Assembly (NCBI RefSeq): GCF_000238375.3
Contig: NZ_AHBZ03000015.1
Span: 1-64,000, forward strand
Reading direction: 5' to 3'
Origin: Pseudoalteromonas citrea
Lineage (GTDB): Bacteria; Pseudomonadota; Gammaproteobacteria; Enterobacterales; Alteromonadaceae
DNA: 64,000 nucleotides
Made by a program: the position numbers and the translations under genes. How positions within the stretch are numbered: the first letter of the stretch is position 1; the number at the start of each line of letters is the position of its first letter. The notes under the pieces are model-generated. The model did no database searches. It worked only from the letters and a program-made list of their open reading frames with translations, and was not told the DNA's origin. Shown piece after piece: positions 38,636-48,240 of the stretch.

Positions 38636-40159
38636 CTAGCTATGCTTCATCGTAAGTAAGTTTTTAGCGACTTTCTTCCACTCCACGAGCTCATTAAATG
38701 GCATTGGTTTAGCGTAAACGTACCCTTGTATTTTATACACACCATGCTTCGCTAAGAACTCTACCTGCTCATTGGTTTCTACCCCTTCGGCAATGGTTTT
38801 TTTAGATGATGCCTCTGCAAATGCGATGATTGATGACAGTACCGAATTTTTCATATCATCCGTCCCAATCACATCAATGAACATCTTATCTATTTTAATG
38901 GTAGAGATACCTAACTCCTGAACATAAGAGAACCCGCCATAGCCTGTACCCGCATCATCGAGTTTGAGTTCAATGCCCAATTCATAAAACTTTGACAAGG
39001 TCACTTTGGCTTGTTGTAGGTCTTCAATTTTGCGCCGCTCTGTGATCTCTAGAGATAAATTTTTAAAGTCCCATGAATCATCGGCCTTTAAATCTTGAAT
39101 ATAATTATATAAATCATCACTATAAAGATGCTCAGGTACAATGTTTACACTCATAAACTTATCTGTGCCCGCCCACCCCAGCTTTTTGATATCGCGTACA
39201 ACCCGATAAAGTAACTGCTCTGTGATCGGGATAATTAAACCAGAGTCTTCCGCATAGGGGATAAATTGATAAGGTGGGATCACCGTGCCATCTTCTTTTA
39301 CCCAGCGAACCAATACCTCACAGCCAACAATTTTTCCTGATTTAGAATGTAAAATAGGTTGATAGAAAGGCTTAAATTCATGAGCTTGAAGCCCCTGCTT
39401 TATTAATGCTTCCATTGTTTGGTTTTGACTCAATAACCACTGCATTGCAATCACCAACAATAAACCTACAATCCCACCAATCCCCAAACTCACCGCCCCA
39501 CTCCAATGCTCTATGGGAGATAAGTAGTTTTTAGAAACAGATAGAGACAAAGAAAACGGATATTTCTCTGAGTAAATAAACGAAGACAGTGCTAAATTGT
39601 CTGCTTGGCTATCAATATCACTGACTAAAATATCAAAGTTATCCAGTTGTACCTTTAATACCGCACATTCATCACAAAATGCCCGAGGAATATGAATAGG
39701 CTCAATATCTGCGATAAGTCTATAATTCGGGGTTTTATAGATCACTGCTAAATCATGTGTATGAGTAATACTATTAAGCTCTGAGCCGATGAATACATTA
39801 TCACGCAACGCATGCCAAGACGCCTCTTCACTTTGCTCAATGGCTTTACCATGACTGGAGCATTCTTTCCCATTTTCAATATGCACCTCAAACAACCGTA
39901 CATGAGGACTGGTAAATGCAGCCCGTTGCATTTGCGTCATATCTGATGCTGAACAGTCAAATGCAAGTGTTTGTGTAAACTGTTCATTCATATTTATCGC
40001 TTCGCCGACGTGCGTTTCTAACTTTTCTAATAAAAACTCTAACTCTGAATCAATGGCATGCTTAACATACAAACCAGCAATATTATGATGAAAGACTACA
40101 GTAATTCCGACACACGCTAACAATAATAAAGCTGACGCCCAAGGACGTTGAAATTTCAT
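38636..40159 (-). CDS. CSS-motif EAL c-di-GMP phosphodiesterase
   Basis: 507 residues. Two membrane segments (about 8-28 and 222-242) flank a periplasmic domain with cysteines at 69 (in DCSASD), 100 (in ECSS), 162 and 165, as in the CSS-motif sensors, whose cysteines respond to periplasmic redox state. The cytoplasmic EAL domain (about 255-505) has the catalytic Glu281 in EVLVRW, an Asn in VNIVPEHL, EITER, the DDAGTGYGG loop, the Lys in KIDKMFID and Glu in AEGVET, so it should hydrolyse c-di-GMP. No GGDEF domain. It stands alone. Confidence 0.93.
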   Translation of the reverse strand: MKFQRPWASALLLLACVGITVVFHHNIAGLYVKHAIDSELEFLLEKLETHVGEAINMNEQFTQTLAFDCSASDMTQMQRAAFTSPHVRLFEVHIENGKECSSHGKAIEQSEEASWHALRDNVFIGSELNSITHTHDLAVIYKTPNYRLIADIEPIHIPRAFCDECAVLKVQLDNFDILVSDIDSQADNLALSSFIYSEKYPFSLSLSVSKNYLSPIEHWSGAVSLGIGGIVGLLLVIAMQWLLSQNQTMEALIKQGLQAHEFKPFYQPILHSKSGKIVGCEVLVRWVKEDGTVIPPYQFIPYAEDSGLIIPITEQLLYRVVRDIKKLGWAGTDKFMSVNIVPEHLYSDDLYNYIQDLKADDSWDFKNLSLEITERRKIEDLQQAKVTLSKFYELGIELKLDDAGTGYGGFSYVQELGISTIKIDKMFIDVIGTDDMKNSVLSSIIAFAEASSKKTIAEGVETNEQVEFLAKHGVYKIQGYVYAKPMPFNELVEWKKVAKNLLTMKHS

Positions 40160-40429
40160 AAAATCACCCAGTATTATATTTTATTTTTGGATTGCCAAAA
40201 ATTGCTCCTTAATAGGGTTGTCTAGAATGCGACAGAGGTCAATGTTTGTAGGCTATTAGATACCACCCTAAATATCTAGAGCACGCCGCAAGCTTCCCTC
40301 TTGCTCACTCTGGAACTTTGATTTTCAGATGTATTCAAAATGAGACAGTCCCCCTATGATGATCATACTCAAGCCTATTCGCTCCCATCATAATATCCAT
40401 ATAATTGAGCACAAAAATACTTCTCAGGT

Positions 40430-41893
40430 TTAATTATCGTAGTGCTGCTCCCATAACTTATTGGTAAAACGATTATTAGGATCAACTTTATGCTTTAATT
40501 GAAAAAACTCACTGGCTCTTGGGTAGGCTAAGTGGAACTGTTCAGTGGTCGCGTGCCTTTGATATGGTAAATAATAAGCGCCGCTATGCGCTATAACTTC
40601 ACCTACTAATTCTCGACTCCAAACTGCGACGGCCCTTCTGTCCTGTACTGATGTCCCCTGACGATAATACACAACAAATGCAAACACTTCTTCCTTTGCC
40701 CAAGCCAATAGTGAGCCTGTATCAGGCAGTGCATGGCGCACTGATACGTTAATAACATTGACTTCATACTTTTTAAAAATTTGCGACATTGCTCGCGCAA
40801 AACTGTCAAACTGCGATACGGGCACAAAATACTCTCTTAATACGTATGTTTCTGCGTCTCTACTTTTTGGCTCTAGCTCTTTAACATCATAGCTTGCTTC
40901 ATAGTTTCGCCATTGCACCGTGTCAAAAGCGTATTTAGCTGGTTCTAAAACATGCTGTCTTAACCACTTCCCAAAGTGTGAGTCAGCGACAAACTTAGCC
41001 ACTTTAGGTTGCCACCAATAACTTTTATCACGAGGTATAAGGTCAGTTGTTACCGTGAGTGGCTTTTCAGTACGCACCCAGCTTACACTATTTATATGAG
41101 TATAATCGGGCGGGTAAATATCGGCGTTATGAAATACAATATTAGCGTTTTCTTTGATTTTACCTGCAAAGAACGCGCTATACTCGTCAACTTTCATATA
41201 CGTGGTTTCTCTGGCTACTTTTACGTTGAGTCCTAGCTCAAGTGTTGCTTCAACTATAACCCCTAACCCGCCGTAGCCACCAATAACACCATAAAATAGT
41301 TCTGAATTCTGCTGTGCAGAAGCGTTAATAACACTTGCATCTGCCATAACCACCTTTACTGATTTGACAGAACGAATGATCGGCCCTTCCCCCATATATC
41401 TGCCATGTACATTCACACTTAATGAACCGCCAACAGTAAAGTTTGAATAAGATTGCATGATCTTAATTGAGAGACCATGCGGGTCGATAATATCTTGTAT
41501 ATCTCGCCAGCGCATACCACCTTGAACGGTAATTTCGCGCAGCTCAGGGTGAAAGGAAATGACTTGATTGAATTTTCTCATATCAAGGTGAAGGCTCTGT
41601 TCCTTTGCAATTTGCCCACCTTGGCTATATCTTCCCCCACCTACAGAAATTTCGCCATTCGTTGATAAAATAGCACGCTGTATATCTTCTATTTTTTGAG
41701 GCTCAACAACCTTTGCAACTCTGATAGGGTTTAACATGGTCACATCATTAACCATGTTTTTGTCATTTACCCCCTCCGCTTGAGTTGGGTTAAATGCAAC
41801 TAAAAAATATAGCGCTATGAAGGTAAGTAACACAACAAAACCAATAAAGGCCATGTGCGTGCCCTTCAACTTTCTTTCCTTAGAATGTCTCAT
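40430..41893 (-). CDS. Membrane-anchored FAD-binding (PCMH-type) oxidase
   Basis: About 487 residues from the ATG at 41893. A longer frame reaching a GTG at 41992 has no ribosome binding site. One membrane segment at about residues 15-33 anchors the protein. The FAD-binding PCMH domain follows (about 65-240): SVGGGRYSQGGQ, ITVQGGMRWRDIQ and NFTVGGSLSVNVHGR are its FAD contact phrases. The C-terminal part (about 250-487) is a substrate domain like those of aldonolactone and vanillyl-alcohol oxidase relatives, ending with the KVDPNNRFTNKLWEQHY tail. Substrate unknown. 270 bp separate it from the EAL gene. Confidence 0.85.
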   Translation of the reverse strand: MRHSKERKLKGTHMAFIGFVVLLTFIALYFLVAFNPTQAEGVNDKNMVNDVTMLNPIRVAKVVEPQKIEDIQRAILSTNGEISVGGGRYSQGGQIAKEQSLHLDMRKFNQVISFHPELREITVQGGMRWRDIQDIIDPHGLSIKIMQSYSNFTVGGSLSVNVHGRYMGEGPIIRSVKSVKVVMADASVINASAQQNSELFYGVIGGYGGLGVIVEATLELGLNVKVARETTYMKVDEYSAFFAGKIKENANIVFHNADIYPPDYTHINSVSWVRTEKPLTVTTDLIPRDKSYWWQPKVAKFVADSHFGKWLRQHVLEPAKYAFDTVQWRNYEASYDVKELEPKSRDAETYVLREYFVPVSQFDSFARAMSQIFKKYEVNVINVSVRHALPDTGSLLAWAKEEVFAFVVYYRQGTSVQDRRAVAVWSRELVGEVIAHSGAYYLPYQRHATTEQFHLAYPRASEFFQLKHKVDPNNRFTNKLWEQHYDN

Positions 41894-42267
41894 ATACGTC
41901 TTCTGATTTTTATACGATTTGGAGGTCGCTTGCCGAAATAGATGTAATTTACAAGCATATTTACTATTCTGAGAAAATAAACTGAAAGACACTTAATTGC
42001 AAAAAAGAAAGATTAAATACAAATACCTAGACAGAATACTGCCATTCAACTCGTTGACGCTATGCAGTGAGCATAGGTAAAAAATAGGCACTTCCAACCC
42101 AATCGAGAAGCGTTTAATACGACATAACTTAAAAAGCGCTACCGACAGCTTGTTTGTTATAACAACGGATAGCGCATGCATGTTCTGGTGAGGGATGATA
42201 AAGCTTTGTGGCTAATTTTCAGTGCACTTTTAAATCATAAAACAAATGCTGGTATGACACGTTTTGC

Positions 42268-42275
42268 GATCTGTT
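42268..42275 (+). repeat. IS256-family element target site duplication, left copy
   Basis: GATCTGTT at 42268-42275, directly outside the left inverted repeat; the same 8 bp are at 43583-43590 outside the right one. Eight base pairs is the usual duplication for this family. It marks the insertion point inside the neighbouring serine hydrolase gene. Confidence 0.95.
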
Positions 42276-43582
42276 GAGCCTGTAATTTAAATTGTGTATC
42301 TGCTTATAATTAAGCCAGTAATGGCTGAGGATAAGCAATATGGATAAGAAAGCTCTAGAAGCCTTCGCTCGCGAAGCAGCTAAGTCGATTAAGACTCCTT
42401 CTGATCTTGATGACTTTAGGAAAATGTTAACCAAGGTGACGGTTGAGACAGCCTTAAATGCTGAACTTAATGAGCACCTCGGTTACGAAAAAAACTCACC
42501 AACTAACGATAGTAACAGTCGAAATGGCTACTCATCTAAACGCCTAATTACAGACGATGGTGAGATCCAGTTAGAAGTCCCTCGTGACCGTGACGCGTCC
42601 TTTGAACCCAAGCTTGTTCGTAAACATCAAACCCGATTTCAATCGATGGACGACAAGATCTTAAGCCTATATGCCAAAGGAATGACCACCCGTGAAATCG
42701 TCGCAACATTCAAAAAAATGTACGATGCGGATATCTCCGCCAGTCTAATATCTAAAGTTACAGATGCTGTTTTAGAACAAGTGGTTGAGTGGCAATCTCG
42801 CCCGCTTGATACGGTCTATCCCATCGTTTATCTCGATTGCATCGTCGTGAAAGTACGCCAGAATAAACAGGTTATCAACAAAGCCATTTATCTCGCACTT
42901 GGCGTAAATATGGAAGGTCAGAAAGAACTTCTTGGGATGTGGATGTCCGAAACCGAAGGAGCGAAGTTCTGGCTTAGCGTGCTCACCGAACTTCAAAATC
43001 GAGGCGTGAATGATATCCTCATCGCGTGTGTAGATGGCCTGAAGGGCTTTCCTGATGCCATCAACGCTGTTTATCCAAAAACTCAAATTCAGCTCTGTAT
43101 CGTACACATGGTGCGAAACTCAATGAAATACGTCCCATGGAAAGACTACAAGGCAATTACCGCTGACTTAAAAGAAATCTATCAAGCAACAACGGAAGAT
43201 GAAGCCCTGTTGGCGTTAGAGCACTTTGGTGATAAATGGGATGAAAAGTACCCTCAAATCAGCCGCTCCTGGACGGCTCATTGGGATAATCTCAATACTC
43301 TATTTAGCTACCCTCAAGATATTCGTAAAGCTATCTACACGACAAATGCTATTGAATCTCTGAACAGTGTGATCAGAAAAGCGACCAAGAAACGTAAACT
43401 GTTCCCGACAGATGAATCCGCTAGCAAGGTGGTGTACTTAGCGATAATGGATGCTTCCAAGAGGTGGACAATGCCTATTCATAACTGGAAGCAAGCTCTA
43501 AACCGTTTTATGATTATGTTTGAAGACCGACTAACTGAATACTTGTAACTAAGAGCAGTTACACAGAATTATTTACAGGGTC
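42276..43582 (+). mobile_element. Complete IS256-family insertion sequence
   Basis: A 1307-bp element bounded by imperfect terminal inverted repeats (42276-42305 and 43553-43582, 23 of 30 positions identical) and flanked by perfect 8-bp direct repeats (GATCTGTT). It carries one intact transposase gene. The intact ends, target duplication and open reading frame point to a recent and possibly still active insertion. Confidence 0.96.
42340..43548 (+). CDS. IS256 family transposase
   Basis: 402 residues, the usual length of IS256-type (Mutator-like) transposases. The DDE catalytic residues are identifiable: Asp in VYLDCIVVKVRQ (near 167), Asp in CVDGLKGFPDAI (near 234) and Glu in TNAIESLNSVIRKATKKRK (near 342). 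An N-terminal helix-turn-helix-type region with LNEHLGYEKN precedes them. No frameshift or stop interrupts it, so it should be functional. Confidence 0.97.
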   Translation: MDKKALEAFAREAAKSIKTPSDLDDFRKMLTKVTVETALNAELNEHLGYEKNSPTNDSNSRNGYSSKRLITDDGEIQLEVPRDRDASFEPKLVRKHQTRFQSMDDKILSLYAKGMTTREIVATFKKMYDADISASLISKVTDAVLEQVVEWQSRPLDTVYPIVYLDCIVVKVRQNKQVINKAIYLALGVNMEGQKELLGMWMSETEGAKFWLSVLTELQNRGVNDILIACVDGLKGFPDAINAVYPKTQIQLCIVHMVRNSMKYVPWKDYKAITADLKEIYQATTEDEALLALEHFGDKWDEKYPQISRSWTAHWDNLNTLFSYPQDIRKAIYTTNAIESLNSVIRKATKKRKLFPTDESASKVVYLAIMDASKRWTMPIHNWKQALNRFMIMFEDRLTEYL

Positions 43583-44782
43583 GATCTGTTCGAAAATCTT
43601 ATCCTCTGCATCATGACCGGTGACTACAATGGTTAAATCAAGCTCGTTAACAATAATTAAGCGCTGACCACCCCCACCCCATGCAATATGCGTACTATAT
43701 GACTTATCGTGAATTACAACATCTGTTTGATACCAAAAGTAGCCATAAGAATAGTGCTCTGGGATCCAATCGCTAACTGGCTTAGTTAACTTTTGCGTTG
43801 CCTTATCTAAATAAACCGCAGATATAAGCTGCTCACCTTGCCACTTACCATTATTACTTACTAACTTTGCCAACTTAACCATATCACGTGATGTTAAACT
43901 GACTCGCCAACCAGCTTCTGGCAAACCACTAATCGCCGTCATCCATCGATAATCGGTGATCCCGAGTTTATCTAGCAGTTCATTTTCAATAAACTTATCA
44001 ACATTCCCCGGAACAACGGCAGCAATAACTTGCATAACCAATGTCGGATTATAATTACCATAAACAAAACTCTGGGAAGCTGGGGTAATGGGTTTACTAT
44101 GTACTAGTAGCTCTTGAACAAGGCCTTGACCATGAACTCTATTTGCAACAGTACTCGAAAGCTGACTATGGCGTTTAGATAACTCACCGGCTTTTTCTTG
44201 ATTTATTCTTAACCCACTACGCATCGTTAAAACTTTATGAAGCGTGATGTTTTCAGCCCCTTTTACCAGCTGTTCTGTGTCTAATTCCTTCAAAAAATGC
44301 ACTAAGGGCTTATGCAGATCAGCCATACTTAAATACCCGAGCTGAATTGCCCTACCTAATAATAAACTGGTATACGCTTTCGCAGCAGATGCTTGATCAT
44401 GCGGCAAGTTAACCCTCCCACGATGATAGTATGACTCAAATACCAACTTACCTTTGTGAGAGATCAGAATACTATCGTATTGGCCATACTTGTTTTCAGC
44501 GATTGCTTTAGCAAAGTCGATGATGCCTGCCTTAGTCGTGTTATCAAGGTCTAGCTTGCCCACTGTAATACCATCTTTTCTATCTTCTGGTGCAGAGTTA
44601 ATAAAAGCTTTTTCAAGATACGGTAAATCCCAAAACCGCCCTTTGACTTCAGTATTTGTGGCCTCAGGTGCTAATTGCAGACTTTCACTCGTTGTATTTA
44701 TGTCGCTTGCTTCGACTAGCCCACTGGTACTCATGAGTAATGCGAACATAACAGCGCTTTTAAATTTTAATTTCTTGCTCAT
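43559..44782 (-). CDS. Serine hydrolase (beta-lactamase family), C-terminus replaced by IS sequence
   Basis: 407 residues with a signal peptide (about 1-25). The beta-lactamase-type serine hydrolase domain has SAAK at residues 132-135 as the SxxK motif, a YGN-type motif (SFVYGNYNP) and the HIAWGGGGQR stretch in the KTG-box position. The last seven residues (DPVNNSV) and the stop come from the right end of the inserted IS256-family element. Removing the element and one copy of the target duplication restores an open frame that continues for ten residues (AKRVIPAFVL) to a TGA at 42235-42237. The catalytic domain is complete, so the protein may still work. Confidence 0.9.
   Translation of the reverse strand: MSKKLKFKSAVMFALLMSTSGLVEASDINTTSESLQLAPEATNTEVKGRFWDLPYLEKAFINSAPEDRKDGITVGKLDLDNTTKAGIIDFAKAIAENKYGQYDSILISHKGKLVFESYYHRGRVNLPHDQASAAKAYTSLLLGRAIQLGYLSMADLHKPLVHFLKELDTEQLVKGAENITLHKVLTMRSGLRINQEKAGELSKRHSQLSSTVANRVHGQGLVQELLVHSKPITPASQSFVYGNYNPTLVMQVIAAVVPGNVDKFIENELLDKLGITDYRWMTAISGLPEAGWRVSLTSRDMVKLAKLVSNNGKWQGEQLISAVYLDKATQKLTKPVSDWIPEHYSYGYFWYQTDVVIHDKSYSTHIAWGGGGQRLIIVNELDLTIVVTGHDAEDKIFEQIDPVNNSV
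43583..43590 (+). repeat. IS256-family element target site duplication, right copy
   Basis: GATCTGTT at 43583-43590, the partner of the left copy at 42268-42275. It lies within the codons for the last original residues of the serine hydrolase. Confidence 0.95.
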
Positions 44783-45175
44783 CTTAACTCTCTTGGTTGA
44801 TTAACTTCAGGTTAAACCTCGTTTTTTTAAACGCTACAAGACTTTGCAATTTGTACAAGTTAAAACACCTAAAATCTTCCAAAGTTTGAAAATCGCCATA
44901 AAAGTAAAAAACTAATTATTACAATCAAATAGTTAAAACCCTCTGGATTTATTTTGAACAATCTCAACTTTGCAGTTTAATAATTCAGTACTCTCTACTT
45001 TGCTTTTATCTTATCTGTTTATTTTTGATATTCGTGCTCTAAACCTGCACAATGACATGGGCATTCTTGTTTACCTACTTTATGGACAAACATTACTACC
45101 CAACTAAAAAATAATAATAAAAAATGGATCGTACTCGGGTGAAAGTAAAAATTAGTTTAGTGGGTAGGTATAAGC
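44783..45175. other. Divergent promoter region
   Basis: 393 bp of AT-rich sequence between the serine hydrolase gene (-) and the CadC-like regulator gene (+). It must carry both promoters; I see no distinctive operator or gene. Confidence 0.6.
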
Positions 45176-47478
45176 ATGGCGTATAACCAACTGTACCAAC
45201 TTGGCCCTTGGCGCGTTTACCCTAATATTAACTGCCTTAAAAGTAAGTCAGACACCCGTCAACTTGACAATAAAAGCATGCAGCTTTTACTGCTATTAAT
45301 TCAAGAAGCAGGCAGTACCGTTAGCAAAGAGCAAATATTCGAACACTTATGGAAAGGCAAGTGTGTGAGCAACGACATTTTATCGGTCACAATAAGCAAA
45401 ATACGAAAAGCACTTGATGATAACGCGCGCCAACCTATATATATAAAAACATTACCCAACGAAGGGTATATATTGGTCGCATCGGTTAAAGAGATAACAA
45501 ATACTCGTTCACGTTATATAAATAAAACACGCCTATTAACGATATTGATAGTAATGTGTTTACTTCTCATCGCACTTGTTACAGGTTACTTTACTCAGTC
45601 CATCAAGACGAATGAAGCTCCTGCGTTAAATATAGGCTCTATCGCCGTACTGCCTTTTGATGATTTAAGCGTGAAGCAAAATAATCAATACTTTGCCGAT
45701 GGCTTATCAGACGCCATTATTAACCAGCTTTCTCAAATTAACTCGTTAAAAGTGATTTCCCGTTACTCCTCGTTTATTTATCGAGAAAAATACAGTGCCC
45801 CCGAAATTGGTGACGCATTACAAGTTGACGCATTACTTGACGGCAGTGTACAAAAACTTGATGAAAAAACACGGATCACGGTCAGAATAGTAAGTACACA
45901 AAACGGCCAACTACTTTGGTCAAATGCTTTTGACAGTGACAATCGCAATAACTTTCAGCTACAAGATACAATTAGCGAAGCTATATATACACTCATTCAA
46001 CCAAATATTGACCGAGCAAGCACTCACAATACAGCACGACAGAGCCAAACTATTAATGCTCAAGCTTATGAATGGTATTTAATGGGCAATATCATTGGCG
46101 TCAACGCACGCCACACGCACTAAATAAAGCGGTCGATTACTTTCAACACAGCCTAAAACTTGAGCCTAGCTATGCCCCAGCACATATTGGATTAGCCATT
46201 AGCTACGCATTTTTACATACTTTTGGCAGCTGGGAAGAACTTGACGCAATTGAGGCTGCGCTCCCGCATATAAACACAGCACTTGCGCTAAATCCAAGCT
46301 CCCCGCTTGCGCTTGCCACTCAAGCCATGATCTTATCAGATAAAGCAAAAGCGACGAGAGACAGCTCACTTTATCGCCAAGCTGAAGCTTTATTTGTCCG
46401 CTCATTGAGCTTGGAAAGTAATGCCACAACTTACCTTTGGTATAGCATCTTACTAACGCGCTTGGGTAGGCAGCAACAGGCTATTGAGTATTTACAGCAA
46501 GCTATCACACTTAACCCTCTATCCTCATCACTAAAGCGTTCACTGAGTCACTTATTAAAATCAATGGCCCAGCTGGATACCGCCCAAACGGTATATCAGC
46601 AAGCTATTGAGTTAGAAAATGACACCGCGATGCACCCTTTTCAATCAGCAAAAGTTAATAGACATACTCCAACGTCAATTTTAGCTATGGCTGATTGGCA
46701 CACAGCCACCACAGCTCTATTTACCAACTGTTCGAGCATTGAAGTCTGTGAACAACAAGTGCTGGCATACCTGAGTGTTGGCGCAAACAAAGCAGCTGAG
46801 CAGCTGCTCGATAAAATGCGACCAATACACGGTCACTTCATCCATAGTATGAACTTAATTGAGCTCAGTGCACGGGGCAAAGACGAGCAAGTCCTCTTAA
46901 ATATACAACAACGGATTGCTCGTATACCTTACACTCAAGAAGCGCAATTAGAACTCGCCAATGCACAATTTCGCGCTGCGCGTTTTAGCTCAGCCAAAAG
47001 TACCCTACTAAAATTACATCCTCAGTGGCGTAACAAAAGTCCTTTAGCGCATATCGAGATCACCGCTGATAACTATCCAGCAGTCATTTTATTTGCTGCA
47101 TCTACCCTATATTTAAATGACACAAAGAACGCCGAAATACTGTTAAATAAAGTACACACATTCCTTCAGCAAGGCCATGTCTTTGATAACATTCAAACCC
47201 AATTTTCTTTAGCGCAAGTAGCAAGTATGCTTGGAAATACACAGCAAGCGCTACATTATTTATCGAGTGCACTAGAGATGGGTTGGATAGAATCATTTAA
47301 TATGCAGTGGTGGACGTTACAAAACGACCACCTACTACAAGCTTTGCATGAGACACCCAAGTTTAAAGTGCTACTCACACAACATAATAAACAGCGGAAA
47401 ATACTACGTGAAGATATAAGAAGTAAAGTCCTAAAAGTCAGTACTTTAAGTTCATATTTTTACAAAACTTTGCATTAG
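45176..47478 (+). pseudogene. CadC-like transmembrane regulator with TPR domain, frameshifted
   Basis: Two overlapping frames (45176-46123 and 46072-47478) are halves of one regulator. The first holds an OmpR/CadC-type winged-helix DNA-binding domain (about 10-105), a membrane segment (about 120-142) and a periplasmic TolB-like region beginning IAVLPFDDLS. The second continues with tetratricopeptide repeats. The expected join runs EWYLMG then QYHWRQRTPHAL, and it needs one more G in the run at about 46084 (ATGGGC for ATGGGGC). So a single-base deletion, or a sequencing error in a short G run, splits the gene. If real, the first product keeps the DNA-binding and membrane parts but loses the TPR sensor part. 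CadC-type proteins regulate genes in response to envelope signals; the target is unknown. Confidence 0.82.
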
Positions 47479-47536
47479 TGTATTTGAAAATAATGATATA
47501 GTCAGTCTGAATACGCTAGGGAATAAAAAGCATAAA

Positions 47537-48238
47537 ATGAATATAAAACCCACTTTACTGATCGTAGAAGATGAGCCAAGTATATTACGAGGTCTAACTG
47601 ACTTATTCACCTTTCATGGCTTTGCAGTCGACAGTGAAATGGATGGTAAAAAAGGATTAAACCGTGCTATTGAGGGCCAATACAGTTGCATTATTTTAGA
47701 TGTGATGCTGCCATCGATGAATGGTTTTGAAATATGCAATGCAATCAGGCAACACTCTCAGGTACAGCCAATTCTCATGTTAACTGCAAAAAATGCTGAA
47801 GAAGATATTATTAATGGCCTTACCCTTGGCGCAGATGATTATGTCGCTAAACCCTTCTCTGCTTCAGAATTGATATTGAGGGTAACCGCTTTGATAAGGC
47901 GTTCAGGCCTTTCAGGTAATGACAATAAACTAAAAATTGGCGACCATGTCAGTATTTGTACGCAAAAATTAACTGGGACTTCTTATGAGCAAGAAGTACG
48001 CTATACCCGCAGAGAAGTGTCTATTTTAAGTTACTTAAATCATCAAAAATCCCCCGTTTCACGCGACGAATTGTTGAGAGAGATCTGGGGCTATAAATCA
48101 ACTGATCATATAGATACACGCACGGTCGACATCCATATCGCCAAAATACGTAAAAAAATTGAGCGCGACTCTAAAACACCTGTACATTTGGTTACTTTAC
48201 GAGGTGAAGGATACCAACTATTTAGTACTCCGTCGTAA
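47537..48238 (+). CDS. OmpR family response regulator
   Basis: 233 residues. The receiver domain (about 1-120) has the acidic pocket EDE at 11-13, the phosphorylated Asp55 in IILDVMLPS, Thr in MLTAKN and the Lys in YVAKPF. The C-terminal winged helix (about 130-230) ends with RGEGYQLF, typical of OmpR/PhoB-type DNA binding. The histidine kinase gene begins 2 bp after its stop, so the two form a two-component pair. Confidence 0.95.
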   Translation: MNIKPTLLIVEDEPSILRGLTDLFTFHGFAVDSEMDGKKGLNRAIEGQYSCIILDVMLPSMNGFEICNAIRQHSQVQPILMLTAKNAEEDIINGLTLGADDYVAKPFSASELILRVTALIRRSGLSGNDNKLKIGDHVSICTQKLTGTSYEQEVRYTRREVSILSYLNHQKSPVSRDELLREIWGYKSTDHIDTRTVDIHIAKIRKKIERDSKTPVHLVTLRGEGYQLFSTPS

Positions 48239-48240
48239 AT

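Noticed and set aside
46072-46123. Programmed -1 frameshift joining the CadC-like halves
   Set aside because: No slippery heptamer of the usual form and no downstream pseudoknot seen; a simple one-base deletion explains it better.
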